Below are positions 31,554 through 41,169 of a stretch of DNA of 47,323 bases, one piece after another. The position numbers and the translations under genes were made by a program. This DNA is from Sulfurirhabdus sp043759595 (GTDB taxonomy: Bacteria; Pseudomonadota; Gammaproteobacteria; Burkholderiales; SMCO01). Each line of letters begins with the position of its first letter. The first letter of the stretch is position 1. Location of the stretch: assembly GCA_043759595.1 (NCBI GenBank), contig JAYVLG010000071.1:1-47323 (forward strand), in the 5' to 3' direction. The notes below the pieces were generated by a model. The model had not been told where the DNA came from. It saw only the letters and a list, made by a program, of their open reading frames with translations, and did no database searches.

Positions 31554-32713
31554 CCCCGTGCCCCGAATATCATTTTTCTTGCGACCAGACTTTTCAACGG
31601 GGGCAATAAATCCAATCCGATTAATGCGGCTCCCCTGCTGTGGTGCAACAACGGATTATCATTTGAAAACACCCGCACCAGCGCATCGGTAAATAAAATG
31701 CCGCCTGCTGTATCCATTCGCCGTTTGCTACTGTAGTGCGCCAGCATTTCAGCACTGCCAATATTTGACGGTGGTACATGCAGGATTTCTGATGCCAGCT
31801 CCCATGCATCACGCAAGCCCAGATTAAACCCCTGCCCTGCAACTGGATGTAACATTTGCGCAGCATTGCCGAGCGCCACTTTGCGCGGGCCTGTTACCGG
31901 TTTTGTATAGCTGAGAGTAAGCGGAAAACTGGCGCGGGGACCTGCCTGAACAAAATCGCCTAACCGGTCACCAAAATGGGCGTGCAACCTGTGCATAAAC
32001 GCTGTGTCATCCAGCTGAAGAATAGCTTCTGCCGCTTCTGGCGTAGCAGTCCATACCAACGCAAAGCCATCTCCCGATGGCAACAATGCCACCGGCCCAT
32101 CTGGCGTAAAGCGCTCGTAGGCGACTTGTTTATGTGGCAACTCTGTTTTTACCTGGGCCACGACTGCAGTTTGCCGGTAGTCCCTAACATGGCGCTCTGC
32201 CCCTGAAACTCCGCTCTGGTTGCGCCCGCCATCGGCAAGCGCCAGTAGCCGCGCTGTCACTTGATGTGATGCGCCCTGAAAATCAAAATCAGCTACGGCA
32301 TAACTTTGTGTAGCACGGGTTTGGGTAACCTGCGCCCCTGTCAGATAATGCACATTGCTTTGCAGCAAGGCTTCATGTAACGCCTGATCCAGCGCAGCAT
32401 AGTTCACTACGTAACCCAGCGCAGGAATCCCTTCTTGCTCGGCACTCAAGAGGGAACGCCCAAGCCCGCCTTTATGGGAAATATGAATCGATTCAATAGA
32501 CGTTGGCTGGGGCAATGCAGACCAGATACCCAGGCGTTCTAAAATCAGTTTGCTGCCGTAAGAGAGCGCGAGAGTACGCGGGTCCGGTTTGCGGCTAAAA
32601 TCATGGCGCGCTTCGAGCACCATCACCTGCAACCCACTAGCTTTGAGCGCAAGTGCCAAGGTGGCGCCAACCGGCCCACCACCGACGATAAGCACATCTA
32701 CATGGTCAATCAT
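31550..32713 (-). CDS. ubiH: 2-octaprenyl-6-methoxyphenol hydroxylase
   Basis: UbiH hydroxylates C1 of the ubiquinone ring precursor. The 387-aa protein has the FAD motif VLIVGGGPVGATLALALKAS, then DPRTLALSYGSKLILERLG. The segment IHISHKGGLGRSLLSAEQEG is typical of UbiH rather than UbiF, and GNAAQMLHPVAGQGFNLGLR lies near the C-terminus. It overlaps pepP upstream by eight bases and the UbiI-like gene downstream by four, so pepP-ubiH-ubiI-like is one translationally coupled operon as in E. coli. Confidence 0.92.
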   Translation of the reverse strand: MIDHVDVLIVGGGPVGATLALALKASGLQVMVLEARHDFSRKPDPRTLALSYGSKLILERLGIWSALPQPTSIESIHISHKGGLGRSLLSAEQEGIPALGYVVNYAALDQALHEALLQSNVHYLTGAQVTQTRATQSYAVADFDFQGASHQVTARLLALADGGRNQSGVSGAERHVRDYRQTAVVAQVKTELPHKQVAYERFTPDGPVALLPSGDGFALVWTATPEAAEAILQLDDTAFMHRLHAHFGDRLGDFVQAGPRASFPLTLSYTKPVTGPRKVALGNAAQMLHPVAGQGFNLGLRDAWELASEILHVPPSNIGSAEMLAHYSSKRRMDTAGGILFTDALVRVFSNDNPLLHHSRGAALIGLDLLPPLKSLVARKMIFGARG

Positions 32714-34010
32714 GTCGCATCAGCGATTCGATTTCGCTGACTGTTTTAGGCGCGGCAGCGGTAAGCACTTCGTTACCCTCTACGGTCACCAATATGTCGT
32801 CTTCGATGCGGATCCCGATATTCCAGAATGCTTCCGGCACGTCATCACCCGGCCGTACATAACACCCGGGTTCTACCGTCAAGGCCATGCCGGGTTGCAA
32901 CTCGCGCCACTTGCCTTCATGTTTATATTCGCCGGCATCATGCACGTCCAGCCCCAGCCAGTGACCGGTTCGATGCATATAGAACCGTTTGTAATCACCT
33001 GATTCGATTACGGCATCCACAGTACCTTTGCATAGCCCGAAATCTATCATCCCTTGTGCCAGCACTTTAACTGCTGCCTGATGGGGTTCATCCCAGGTAT
33101 GGCCGGAGACAGACACGGCAATTGCCGCCGCCTGGGAAGCCAATACCATTTCGTAAAGGTCTTTCTGGGCTGGGCTGAATTTACCGTTCACGGGAAAGGT
33201 ACGCGTTATATCGGCAGCGTACCCACCCATTTCGCAGCCTGCATCAATCAAAAGCAAATCACCATTATTCAAAGGTGCACTATTGGCTATATAGTGCAGC
33301 ACACATGCGTTGGCTCCCCCTGCAACGATGGAAGTGTAAGCTGGGGATTCTGCGCCATGACGACGAAATTCATGCATCAATTCAGCTTCTATTTCGTATT
33401 CGTTTCGTCCGGCACGTGTTGCCTGCATAGCGCGACTATGAGCACCGGTGGAAATTTCCGCTGCACGGCGCATGAGATGAATTTCTTCCGGCCGCTTAAT
33501 CAAGCGCATTTCGTCCAGAGGAACCCGTATATCGCGAATTTCCGATGGCGCGACGACGCCGGAGCGCGATTGTTCCCGCACACGATTCAACCACGCTACC
33601 ATGCGTTCGTCCCAGTGACTATCTACACCAATGCCATAAAACATCGTCGGTTGATCGGCCAGCAATTTTGGCACGAGTTCATCCAGTTTGGAGATGGAAT
33701 GAGCTTCATCAAATCCAAACGCTTCGCGGGCGGCATCAGGGCCATAGCGGAAACCATCCCAGATTTCGCGCTCCATGTCCTTGTCTCGGCAAAACAAAAT
33801 GCTTTTGGGTATATCACCCGCCACCAGAACCAACACAGATTCCGGCTCTGCGAACCCTGTCAGATAATAAAAATAACTGTCAAAGCGGAAAGGATAGTGG
33901 CTATCCCGATTGCGCAAGCGCTCTGGTGCTGTGGGAATGATGGCGATACCATGACCCATCAGATCGCTCAAATGGTGGCGCCGTTCTTGATAACGCTTTA
34001 TGTCAGTCAT
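32706..34010 (-). CDS. pepP: Xaa-Pro aminopeptidase
   Basis: PepP removes an N-terminal residue in front of proline in the cytoplasm. The 434-aa protein has the creatinase-like N-terminal domain (RNRDSHYPFRFDSYFYYLTG) and a pita-bread metallopeptidase domain. The metal ligands appear in LLLIDAGCEMGGYAADITRT, HRTGHWLGLDVHDAG, LTVEPGCYV and GIRIEDDILVT. It starts with an ATGA overlap on the upstream gene and ends inside the ubiH start. The pepP-ubiH linkage is widely conserved in Proteobacteria, although the functional reason is not known. Confidence 0.95.
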   Translation of the reverse strand: MTDIKRYQERRHHLSDLMGHGIAIIPTAPERLRNRDSHYPFRFDSYFYYLTGFAEPESVLVLVAGDIPKSILFCRDKDMEREIWDGFRYGPDAAREAFGFDEAHSISKLDELVPKLLADQPTMFYGIGVDSHWDERMVAWLNRVREQSRSGVVAPSEIRDIRVPLDEMRLIKRPEEIHLMRRAAEISTGAHSRAMQATRAGRNEYEIEAELMHEFRRHGAESPAYTSIVAGGANACVLHYIANSAPLNNGDLLLIDAGCEMGGYAADITRTFPVNGKFSPAQKDLYEMVLASQAAAIAVSVSGHTWDEPHQAAVKVLAQGMIDFGLCKGTVDAVIESGDYKRFYMHRTGHWLGLDVHDAGEYKHEGKWRELQPGMALTVEPGCYVRPGDDVPEAFWNIGIRIEDDILVTVEGNEVLTAAAPKTVSEIESLMRHD

Positions 34011-34465
34011 TCCTGATCTTCCTCTTGATCTTCATCCTGGTATTGAGAGTCCAGCAGGGTTGCCCACTGATTTTCCAGTACCTCTAGGGGCGGAACGATC
34101 AGGGTATGCAGCCTGATCATCAACTGGCTAAAACTCGCCAATTCACTTCCGCCATCCACATCTTTGGCCGCGCGCTCCAATTGCAACAAACTGTCTCGCA
34201 GATTGAAAGAAGAGCCTAATGCATTCTTTACCTGCTCACGGGGATGGGGGATCCATTCCCTGTCAGCGGCCAGAGATTTCAGTTTCTCGCCTAAATCCAG
34301 CGTTTTTTTGCGCAATTTCCCCATCGCGCCCAGCCTTGAGGATTTGACATCCCCCCAGACGGTTAATTCCATCAACGCAAGCCAGGCCTGCTTCAGATCA
34401 TTGGCCCATTGTGGATCCAGTGTCACCGATTTTTTTACGGCTTCAGCGTCCATGCAACGACTCAT
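34007..34465 (-). CDS. Conserved hypothetical cytoplasmic protein
   Basis: I do not recognise this 152-aa protein. It is predicted to be all-helical (DLKQAWLALMELTVWGDVKS, LRKKTLDLGEKLKSLAADRE, LLQLERAAKDVDGG) and ends in a very acidic tail, QYQDEDQEEDQE. No membrane segment or signal is seen. In E. coli the gene before pepP is ygfB, also a small acidic helical protein, but I see no convincing match. The start ATG at 34465 lies within murU (23 bases overlap); an ATG at 34453 is equally possible. The stop overlaps the pepP start by four bases, so the operon runs murU, this gene, pepP, ubiH. Confidence 0.65.
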   Translation of the reverse strand: MSRCMDAEAVKKSVTLDPQWANDLKQAWLALMELTVWGDVKSSRLGAMGKLRKKTLDLGEKLKSLAADREWIPHPREQVKNALGSSFNLRDSLLQLERAAKDVDGGSELASFSQLMIRLHTLIVPPLEVLENQWATLLDSQYQDEDQEEDQE

Positions 34466-35132
34466 CCAATTGTTTCAACCGCTCAGGCGTGCCGACGTCT
34501 ATCCAGCGTCCCGCATAATACTCACCACTGACTTTGCCAGATGCCATGGCCGCGCGCAACAAGGGTGCCAGTTTCGCCTTGCTACCGCGTACTATCCCCT
34601 CAAACAACTCTGGCGAATACACACCTATGCCGCTAAACGTCAACATGGTTTCACAGGTTTCCACCACTGTATCCCTCAGCAGCCCAAAATCGCCAGTGCC
34701 ATTATGGGCCGGGTTTTCTACCAGAACCAGATGTGCCAGTTGCCCGCTATTACTTAACACTTGCGTATTGTACCTTGCTGCTGCATTTGAAAAATCATAG
34801 TCGCAGAAAATATCCCCGTTCACTACCAGAAAAGGGGCTTCCCCTAACAGAGGTAAGGCATTGGCAATGCCACCCGCTGTTTCCAGTGCCTCCGCTTCCG
34901 GGGAATAGCGAATACTCACCCCGAAACGACTGCCATCTCCCAGACTGGCTTCAATTTGCCCGCCAAGATGAGCATGATTGATCACCAGCTCCCTGAATCC
35001 CACTTTAGCCAGCCTTTCAATATGCCAAACGATGAGCGGCTTACCACCCACTTTCAGCAATGGCTTGGGCGTAGTGTCAGTCAAAGGTCGCATGCGCTCC
35101 CCCCGCCCGGCGGCAAGAATCATGGCCTTCAA
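34443..35132 (-). CDS. murU: N-acetylmuramate 1-phosphate uridylyltransferase
   Basis: MurU makes UDP-MurNAc from MurNAc-1-P and UTP in the anabolic recycling route that bypasses fosfomycin-sensitive MurA. The 229-aa nucleotidyltransferase shows MILAAGRGERMRPLTDTTPK with the pyrophosphorylase signature, VINHAHLGGQIE, FLVVNGDIFCDYDF (metal-binding Asp) and YYAGRWIDVGTPERL. It follows amgK by 31 bases, the established amgK-murU pair of Pseudomonas and related bacteria, and both diverge from lptD as there. Confidence 0.93.
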   Translation of the reverse strand: MKAMILAAGRGERMRPLTDTTPKPLLKVGGKPLIVWHIERLAKVGFRELVINHAHLGGQIEASLGDGSRFGVSIRYSPEAEALETAGGIANALPLLGEAPFLVVNGDIFCDYDFSNAAARYNTQVLSNSGQLAHLVLVENPAHNGTGDFGLLRDTVVETCETMLTFSGIGVYSPELFEGIVRGSKAKLAPLLRAAMASGKVSGEYYAGRWIDVGTPERLKQLDESLHGR

Positions 35133-35163
35133 TTGAAGGCACCATATAAGAAAAAGCAGCCCA

Positions 35164-36144
35164 TCAGAAACTATACCCTACACTGATTTCAGATGCGCCT
35201 TCCAGCTTATCCAGTAACCTGACTAATGGCACCAGCTCACGATACCGCGTACATGCCTTGCGTAAATAGTCGGCCACGAGCGGCATATCCTTGATATAGC
35301 CATCTTTGCCATCACGGTGGAATAGCCGTGCAAAAATCCCTAATACTTTGATATGACGTTGCACACCCATCCACTCAAAATCACGATAAAACTCTGCAAA
35401 ATCCTGCTGCACGGGTAAACCCGCTTTCCTGGCTTTTTCCCAATAGCGGATCACCCAATCCAGAACCTGTGCTTCTTCCCACTGGATATAAGCATCTTTA
35501 AACAAAGACACCAGATCGTAAGTAATGGGGCCATAGACTGCATCCTGAAAATCCAGTATGCCGGGATTGGGTTTGCTCACCATCAAATTACGCGAGTGGT
35601 AATCCCGATGCACAAACACTTTCCCTTGCGCCAGGTTGTTACGCAGCACACTCTCAAAAACAGTATTCAGCACTGCATTTTCTTCATCGCCAAGCACGTG
35701 CTGCAAATGCTTGGCGATATACCACTCTGGCAGCAAATTCATTTCACGCGTCAACAATGCCGCATCATATTCGGGCAGCACGTTGGGGCGGCTTCCCTTT
35801 TGAATCTGAATCAGCGCATCAATGGCATCCCCATACAAATCATCCGCATTTTCATCATTCAGGACCGAAAGATAAGTCGCATTCCCCAGATCCGTCAGCA
35901 ACAAAAAGCCTTGCTCCAGATCCTGCGCCAAAACTTCCGGCACATTCACGCCCGTCTCGCCGAAAAGTCTGGATACAGCAATAAATGGCTTGCAATCCTC
36001 GTGCGATGGTGGCGCATCCATCAAAATATAGGTCTTTTCTGCTACCGTAGCACGAAAATAATGTCGAAAGCTGGCATCGGCTGAAGCCACTTCCAGCCTT
36101 GCTGTAGCGTTGGGGAATTGTTTTTGCAACCATTCCTGGCGCAT
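35164..36144 (-). CDS. amgK: N-acetylmuramate/N-acetylglucosamine kinase (aminoglycoside phosphotransferase fold)
   Basis: AmgK phosphorylates the anomeric position of MurNAc and GlcNAc, feeding MurU. The 326-aa protein starts MRQEWLQKQFPNATARLEVA and has SADASFRHYFRATV as the nucleotide-binding region. The Brenner motif VFVHRDYHSRNLMV supplies the catalytic Asp, and GILDFQDAVYGP is the metal-binding DFG-like motif. An in-frame ATG at 36174 would add ten residues; family members normally start near the residue I chose. No strong ribosome-binding site marks either. It is divergent from lptD and forms an operon with murU. Confidence 0.9.
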   Translation of the reverse strand: MRQEWLQKQFPNATARLEVASADASFRHYFRATVAEKTYILMDAPPSHEDCKPFIAVSRLFGETGVNVPEVLAQDLEQGFLLLTDLGNATYLSVLNDENADDLYGDAIDALIQIQKGSRPNVLPEYDAALLTREMNLLPEWYIAKHLQHVLGDEENAVLNTVFESVLRNNLAQGKVFVHRDYHSRNLMVSKPNPGILDFQDAVYGPITYDLVSLFKDAYIQWEEAQVLDWVIRYWEKARKAGLPVQQDFAEFYRDFEWMGVQRHIKVLGIFARLFHRDGKDGYIKDMPLVADYLRKACTRYRELVPLVRLLDKLEGASEISVGYSF

Positions 36145-36230
36145 ATTTGTGCGTATCAAAAGAAGTACCTGCATTGCTTAAATGTTAGAATTATGCGATT
36201 TTATCATTTATCCTTGCTTAACTAACAATA

Positions 36231-38603
36231 ATGCAAACTATCCGTTTAACACCCATTGCACTGGCTCTGCTATATCTGTATCCGACAAGCGTCCTGTCTG
36301 CAACCAATTTGCCACTACTCAAAGTTGACCCTGCATTATTGCAGGTGGCAGAACCCACTGCGCAAACGAAAAAAACACCTGACCCCAGCAATGCTGGCAA
36401 GCAGCCGGTTTCAGTCAAACCAGCAAGTACAGATAGTACAAGCACAGCAGCAACTGCATCACCCGCAAAACCATTACAAACAGATACGGTTGTTGGCCCA
36501 TCACCCAAAACCACACCACTATCCCTTGACCCGGCAAATGCCCCCATTATTCTCGATGCAGACCAAATAAAGGGTCACCAGGATCAGGAAGTAGAAGCGT
36601 TTGGCAATGTTGAAATGCAGAAATATGATAAGGCGCTGTTCGCAGAACACCTGACTTATACCCAGCCAACTGATGAACTGTTTGCCGAAAAAAATGTGCG
36701 GATTGAGCAAAAAGGGAACATTGTGACCGGGCCAGAACTGAAACTGAAACTGGACACCAATGTGGGTTACATGGAAAAACCGGCTTATGAACTGGCCGTT
36801 ACCCATGCAAGGGGAACCGGAGAAAGACTGGAATTTCAGGGAGAAGATAAATACCAGATAAAAGATGCGTCTTACACCACTTGCCCCGTGGGGCAGGATG
36901 ACTGGTTTATCCATGCCGGCAACCTCGACCTGGATCGCACTACGCAAATCGGCACCGCGCATCATGCTTACATAGAATTTAAAGGCGTCCCCATATTGTA
37001 TACTCCCTGGCTGGAGTTTCCCCTGAACAATCAGCGGAAATCCGGCTTGCTTACCCCTAGTTTTGGAAGCAGTGGCAATAGCGGGCTGGAAATCACGACG
37101 CCTTATTACTGGAATATTGCCCCAAATTACGATTTAACTTTAAGCCCACGTCTCTTATCCAAACGAGGCTTGCAGGTTGGGTCTGAATTTCGTTATCTGC
37201 AGCCCACTTACGCCGGTACGGCACAGTTTGAATATTTACCAAATGACCGTGTAGCGAATATCAATCGATATGCGCTGAACCTTCAGCACGCACAAAACTT
37301 TGCTTACAACTGGTCAGGCAGCCTCAATATACAAAAAGTGTCAGATGATAACTACTTCCGCGACTTAAGTACCCGATTAACGAATACCACGCAAACCAAC
37401 TTGCCAAGAGAAGGGGTATTAAGCTACAACGGTGGCGGTTGGTGGGGCTTTTCTGCACGCGTACAACGTTTCCAGACATTACAAGATCCGCTTGCTCCAA
37501 TCGTCCAGCCGTATCATCGCACTCCGCAATTGACGCTGACAGCATTGAAACAGGATATCTATGGCACCGACATCGGGCTGACCAGCGAGTTTGTCAATTT
37601 CAACAATCCTGCGCCGACGGCTCTACAGCCAGACGGAAAGCGCTTTACCATTTATCCGAGCATCAGCTTGCCTTTAAACAACAGCTTTGCTTACATTACA
37701 CCCAAGATAGGGGTGCATTACACTCATTACACCTTGGACAAAAACCAGACATCTTTCCCGGACTCGACACGTACAGTACCTATTATCAGCGTAGACAGCG
37801 GCATGGTGTTTGAACGCGACGCCAACTTTTTGGATAAAGCTTATCTGCAAACGCTGGAACCGCGACTTTATTATCTGCGTGTTCCTTATCGCGACCAGAG
37901 CCAGATTCCCAATTTTGATTCAGGGATTGCCGACTTTAACTTTGCCCAGATTTTCTCCGAAAATCAGTTTACCGGTGGCGACCGCATCAGCGATGCCAAT
38001 CAGCTGACCACGGCACTTACCACACGTTTAATAGAACCAGAAACCGGATTTGAACGCGTAAGGGCTGCGATCGGTCAGCGCTTTTACTTTAACGAGCAAC
38101 AAGTTACGCTGAATGCACCCGCACGCAACACCAAAACATCGGATTTTCTGGCCGCGCTGAGCGCTCAGATTTCACCTGCCTGGTCTTTGGATGCCGGCTG
38201 GCAATACAACCCCAATCAGCATCTGACTCAGAAATCCAGTTTCAGCACACGCTACCGGCCGGAGCCTGGCAAGGTTATCAACATGTCTTATCGATTTACG
38301 CGTGACAGCCTGAAACAAATAGATCTTTCTACGCAATGGCCGTTGAGCGGAAATATTTCCGGATTGGCGCGTTTGAATTACTCCCTGCTTGACAGTACCA
38401 TTGTGGAAGGGCTTGCCGGCATTGAATATAATGCAGGTTGCTGGGCGTTCAGAGTCGTGGCACACCGCATAGCAACAGCCACGGCACAGTCTTCCAACTC
38501 GATTTTCCTGCAACTGGAATTGAACGGCGTAAGCCGTTTAGGGTCCAATCCGCTGGATACACTAAAGCAAAACATATCTGGTTATACCAAAACAAATGAA
38601 TAA
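36231..38603 (+). CDS. lptD: LPS assembly outer-membrane protein LptD
   Basis: LptD with LptE inserts lipopolysaccharide into the outer leaflet. The 790-aa precursor has a signal peptide (IALALLYLYPTSVLS, cut before ATN), a Ser/Thr/Pro-rich spacer to about residue 95, an OstA beta-jellyroll (NAPIILDADQIKGHQDQEVE onward) and a large C-terminal barrel. Only two cysteines are present in the protein: one in YTTCPVGQDDW and one in EYNAGCWAFRV. E. coli LptD has four, with an adjacent pair at the second site, so a single inter-domain disulfide is expected here. It starts the lptD-surA-pdxA-rsmA row. Confidence 0.95.
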   Translation: MQTIRLTPIALALLYLYPTSVLSATNLPLLKVDPALLQVAEPTAQTKKTPDPSNAGKQPVSVKPASTDSTSTAATASPAKPLQTDTVVGPSPKTTPLSLDPANAPIILDADQIKGHQDQEVEAFGNVEMQKYDKALFAEHLTYTQPTDELFAEKNVRIEQKGNIVTGPELKLKLDTNVGYMEKPAYELAVTHARGTGERLEFQGEDKYQIKDASYTTCPVGQDDWFIHAGNLDLDRTTQIGTAHHAYIEFKGVPILYTPWLEFPLNNQRKSGLLTPSFGSSGNSGLEITTPYYWNIAPNYDLTLSPRLLSKRGLQVGSEFRYLQPTYAGTAQFEYLPNDRVANINRYALNLQHAQNFAYNWSGSLNIQKVSDDNYFRDLSTRLTNTTQTNLPREGVLSYNGGGWWGFSARVQRFQTLQDPLAPIVQPYHRTPQLTLTALKQDIYGTDIGLTSEFVNFNNPAPTALQPDGKRFTIYPSISLPLNNSFAYITPKIGVHYTHYTLDKNQTSFPDSTRTVPIISVDSGMVFERDANFLDKAYLQTLEPRLYYLRVPYRDQSQIPNFDSGIADFNFAQIFSENQFTGGDRISDANQLTTALTTRLIEPETGFERVRAAIGQRFYFNEQQVTLNAPARNTKTSDFLAALSAQISPAWSLDAGWQYNPNQHLTQKSSFSTRYRPEPGKVINMSYRFTRDSLKQIDLSTQWPLSGNISGLARLNYSLLDSTIVEGLAGIEYNAGCWAFRVVAHRIATATAQSSNSIFLQLELNGVSRLGSNPLDTLKQNISGYTKTNE

Positions 38604-38644
38604 ACCAGTATGTCATCCTCACTATTTTCATTAAAGACTAAATC

Positions 38645-40006
38645 ATGAATTCAGTTACAAAACACACGTCCACCAAGCTCATCACAGCATTAGGTATTGT
38701 GCTGGCTTCCATGGCCTGCACTACTGATTTGGCTCAGGCAGCAACAAGCACCCTGACCCCGGCCACCACACTTTCACCTCAGAAAATTGAGCCTATTGAC
38801 CACATCGTTGCAGTCGTCAACGATGAAGTGATTACACAATTTGAACTGGATGACCGTTTAAACAAGGTAATGCTGCAACTAAAGCAGAAAGGCACTCCCT
38901 TGCCTCCCCAGCAAATACTGGAAAAACAATTACTGGAACGCATGATCAATGACCGCGTGCAGCTTCAATTCGCCAAACAGACTGGCATTCGCGTAGACGA
39001 TGCGCAATTGGACAAGGCATTACAGCGCATTGCTGAAGAAAACAAATTAAACCCTTCACAATTTCGTGCCGCGCTGGAAAAAGATGGATTGAAATTCAGC
39101 AAATTCCGTGAAGATATCCGCAACGAGATCATTCTTTCTAGACTGCGGGAGCGTGATGTAGACAACCGGATCAACGTTACCGATGGCGAGGTTGCAAACT
39201 TTCTGAGTACACAAAGCACAGCAGATAAGAATGAAGAATACAACCTGGGTTACATTCAAATCCGCGTGCCGGAGCAGGCTAGCCCGGAACAAATCGATGC
39301 CAAGCGCGCACGCGCAGAACAGGCATTAAAAGAGCTAAAGAGCGGCGCAGACTTCCGCCAGGTTTCAGCCAGTTATTCCGATGCCGCCAATGCCATGGAA
39401 GGGGGCATGTTAGGCTGGCGTAATTCCGGTCAGTTACCCGGTTTATTTGTCGATGCAATCAAATCGCTGCAACCCGGTGAAACCACTTCTGTTTTGCACA
39501 GCCCTAATGGTTTCCATATTCTGAAGGTCCTGGATAAACGCGGCAAAGATACGCCGATGGTGATCAGCCAGACCCACGCACAACATATTTTGATTAAAAC
39601 CAATGAACTGGTTTCCGAAACAGATGCCAAAAATCGACTCAATCAGCTTAAGGAGCGCATTGATAACGGTGCAAACTTTGCCGAGCTGGCAAAACAGCAT
39701 TCAGATGATGGCAGTGCCTCAAAAGGTGGAGATTTGGGCTGGCTATCTCCGGGAGATACTGTTCCTGAGTTTGAACGTGCCATGGATGCGCTTAAGCCAG
39801 GGCAAGTAAGCAAACCGGTACAATCACAGTTTGGCTGGCACCTGATCAAAGTGCTGGAGCGCCGGAATAAAGACGTGTCGGAAGAAAGCCAAAAACTCAT
39901 GGCTCGCCAGGCAATACGCGCTCGAAAATCAGACGAGGCCTACCAGGATTTTGTTCGCCAGATGAGAGATCAGGCCTACGTTGAAAACCGTCTGGAAGAA
40001 AAATAA
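38645..40006 (+). CDS. surA: Periplasmic chaperone and peptidyl-prolyl isomerase SurA
   Basis: SurA escorts unfolded outer-membrane proteins, including LptD, to the BAM complex. The 453-aa precursor has a signal peptide (TALGIVLASMACTTDLAQA). A SurA N-domain follows (IDHIVAVVNDEVITQFELDD). Two parvulin domains are visible: the first around YIQIRVPEQ...GGMLGWRNSGQLPGLF, the second around THAQHILIK...KGGDLGWLSPGDTVPEFE. Usual length is 420-450 aa. It starts 41 bases after the lptD stop and is followed by a hairpin at 40020-40046, before pdxA. Confidence 0.95.
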   Translation: MNSVTKHTSTKLITALGIVLASMACTTDLAQAATSTLTPATTLSPQKIEPIDHIVAVVNDEVITQFELDDRLNKVMLQLKQKGTPLPPQQILEKQLLERMINDRVQLQFAKQTGIRVDDAQLDKALQRIAEENKLNPSQFRAALEKDGLKFSKFREDIRNEIILSRLRERDVDNRINVTDGEVANFLSTQSTADKNEEYNLGYIQIRVPEQASPEQIDAKRARAEQALKELKSGADFRQVSASYSDAANAMEGGMLGWRNSGQLPGLFVDAIKSLQPGETTSVLHSPNGFHILKVLDKRGKDTPMVISQTHAQHILIKTNELVSETDAKNRLNQLKERIDNGANFAELAKQHSDDGSASKGGDLGWLSPGDTVPEFERAMDALKPGQVSKPVQSQFGWHLIKVLERRNKDVSEESQKLMARQAIRARKSDEAYQDFVRQMRDQAYVENRLEEK

Positions 40007-40019
40007 TAAATTTATCATT

Positions 40020-40046
40020 CCGTAAATAGCCTTTTGCTATTTACGG
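40020..40046 (+). terminator. Stem-loop after surA (possible attenuating terminator)
   Basis: CCGTAAATAGC (40020-40030), loop CTTTT and GCTATTTACGG (40036-40046) form a perfect 11-bp stem. No T-run follows, so it may be a weak terminator or an mRNA-stabilising hairpin between surA and pdxA. Confidence 0.6.
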
Positions 40047-40151
40047 TGTAAAGTGACCGTGTGCCATGCATGCAGATCAAGTTCCAGAATGATGATAACA
40101 ACTGCTCCCATGCTGATCATTCCCAGACAACAACTTCAAGGTTCATAGTTC

Positions 40152-41153
40152 ATGTCTAAGCCCACTTCCATTCCAACGATAGCGCTCACTGCAGGCGAAC
40201 CCGCAGGTATTGGACCGGATTTATGCGTCATGCTGGCACAACATACCATACCGGCCCGCATTGTTGTTATCGCAGATAAAGACTTACTTAAAACACGGGC
40301 CGCCCAGCTGAATTTACAGATCAATCTAATTGATTTTGACCAAACCACCCCTGTTACCCCTGCCCAAGCCGGTACACTGTATGTACTCGACCATACCTTG
40401 ACCGTACCAGCAGCACCTGGCATTTTACAGCCGGTCAATAGCAACTATGTACTGGAAACTCTGCGCAGCGCGATCTCTGGTTGCCTGACCGGCACATTTG
40501 ATGCCATGGTGACCGCGCCAGTCCACAAAGGGGTCATCAACGATGCGGGTTTCCCTTTTACTGGCCATACCGAATATCTGGCAGAGCACACCAACACCCC
40601 TCAAGTAGTCATGATGCTGGTGGGAGGCGGACTGCGAGTCGCCCTGGCTACCACTCATCTGGCTCTGAATGAAGTGGCAGCCGCTATCACCCATGACAGT
40701 CTTCTGGATACCCTGCGCATCCTGCACCATGATCTGCAAAACCGCTTTGGGCTGCCTCACCCACGCATACTGGTGGCAGGATTGAATCCCCATGCAGGGG
40801 AATCGGGCCATCTGGGACATGAAGAAATCGACATCATCATTCCTGCCCTGAACCAGTTGCGCGAAGAGGGAATCGATGTTCGCGGCCCCTATCCCGCAGA
40901 CACCTTGTTTACGCCAACGTATTTGAAAGATGCCGATTGCGTCTTTGCCATGTACCACGACCAAGGGTTACCGGTTTTAAAATATGCCAGTTTTGGGGAA
41001 GGGGTGAATGTCACGCTGGGATTGCCCATCATCCGCACTTCGGTAGACCACGGCACCGCGCTGGATAAGGCAGGTACTGGCCAGATTGAAAGCGGCAGTT
41101 TGCTGGCAGCAATTCAAATGGCCATAACAATGATAAACTGCACTCCTGATTAA
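40152..41153 (+). CDS. pdxA: 4-hydroxythreonine-4-phosphate dehydrogenase
   Basis: PdxA oxidises 4-phosphohydroxy-threonine in the DXP-dependent route to pyridoxal phosphate. The 333-aa protein carries ALTAGEPAGIGPDLCV at the N-terminus, DAMVTAPVHKGVINDAG, FTGHTEYLAEHT, VAGLNPHAGESGHLGHEE and MYHDQGLPVLKY, which include the metal-binding His residues. RTSVDHGTALDKAGTG closes the C-terminal signature. It is 145 bases after surA and 16 bases before rsmA. The ribosome-binding site is weak (AAGGTTCATAG). Confidence 0.96.
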   Translation: MSKPTSIPTIALTAGEPAGIGPDLCVMLAQHTIPARIVVIADKDLLKTRAAQLNLQINLIDFDQTTPVTPAQAGTLYVLDHTLTVPAAPGILQPVNSNYVLETLRSAISGCLTGTFDAMVTAPVHKGVINDAGFPFTGHTEYLAEHTNTPQVVMMLVGGGLRVALATTHLALNEVAAAITHDSLLDTLRILHHDLQNRFGLPHPRILVAGLNPHAGESGHLGHEEIDIIIPALNQLREEGIDVRGPYPADTLFTPTYLKDADCVFAMYHDQGLPVLKYASFGEGVNVTLGLPIIRTSVDHGTALDKAGTGQIESGSLLAAIQMAITMINCTPD

Positions 41154-41169
41154 CAGCAGTATCTTCACT

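Noticed and set aside
33054..34016. 320-codon open frame on the plus strand opposite pepP
   Set aside because: It is the mirror of a clear PepP coding sequence, rich in His, Cys and Phe as antisense frames are, and matches no family.
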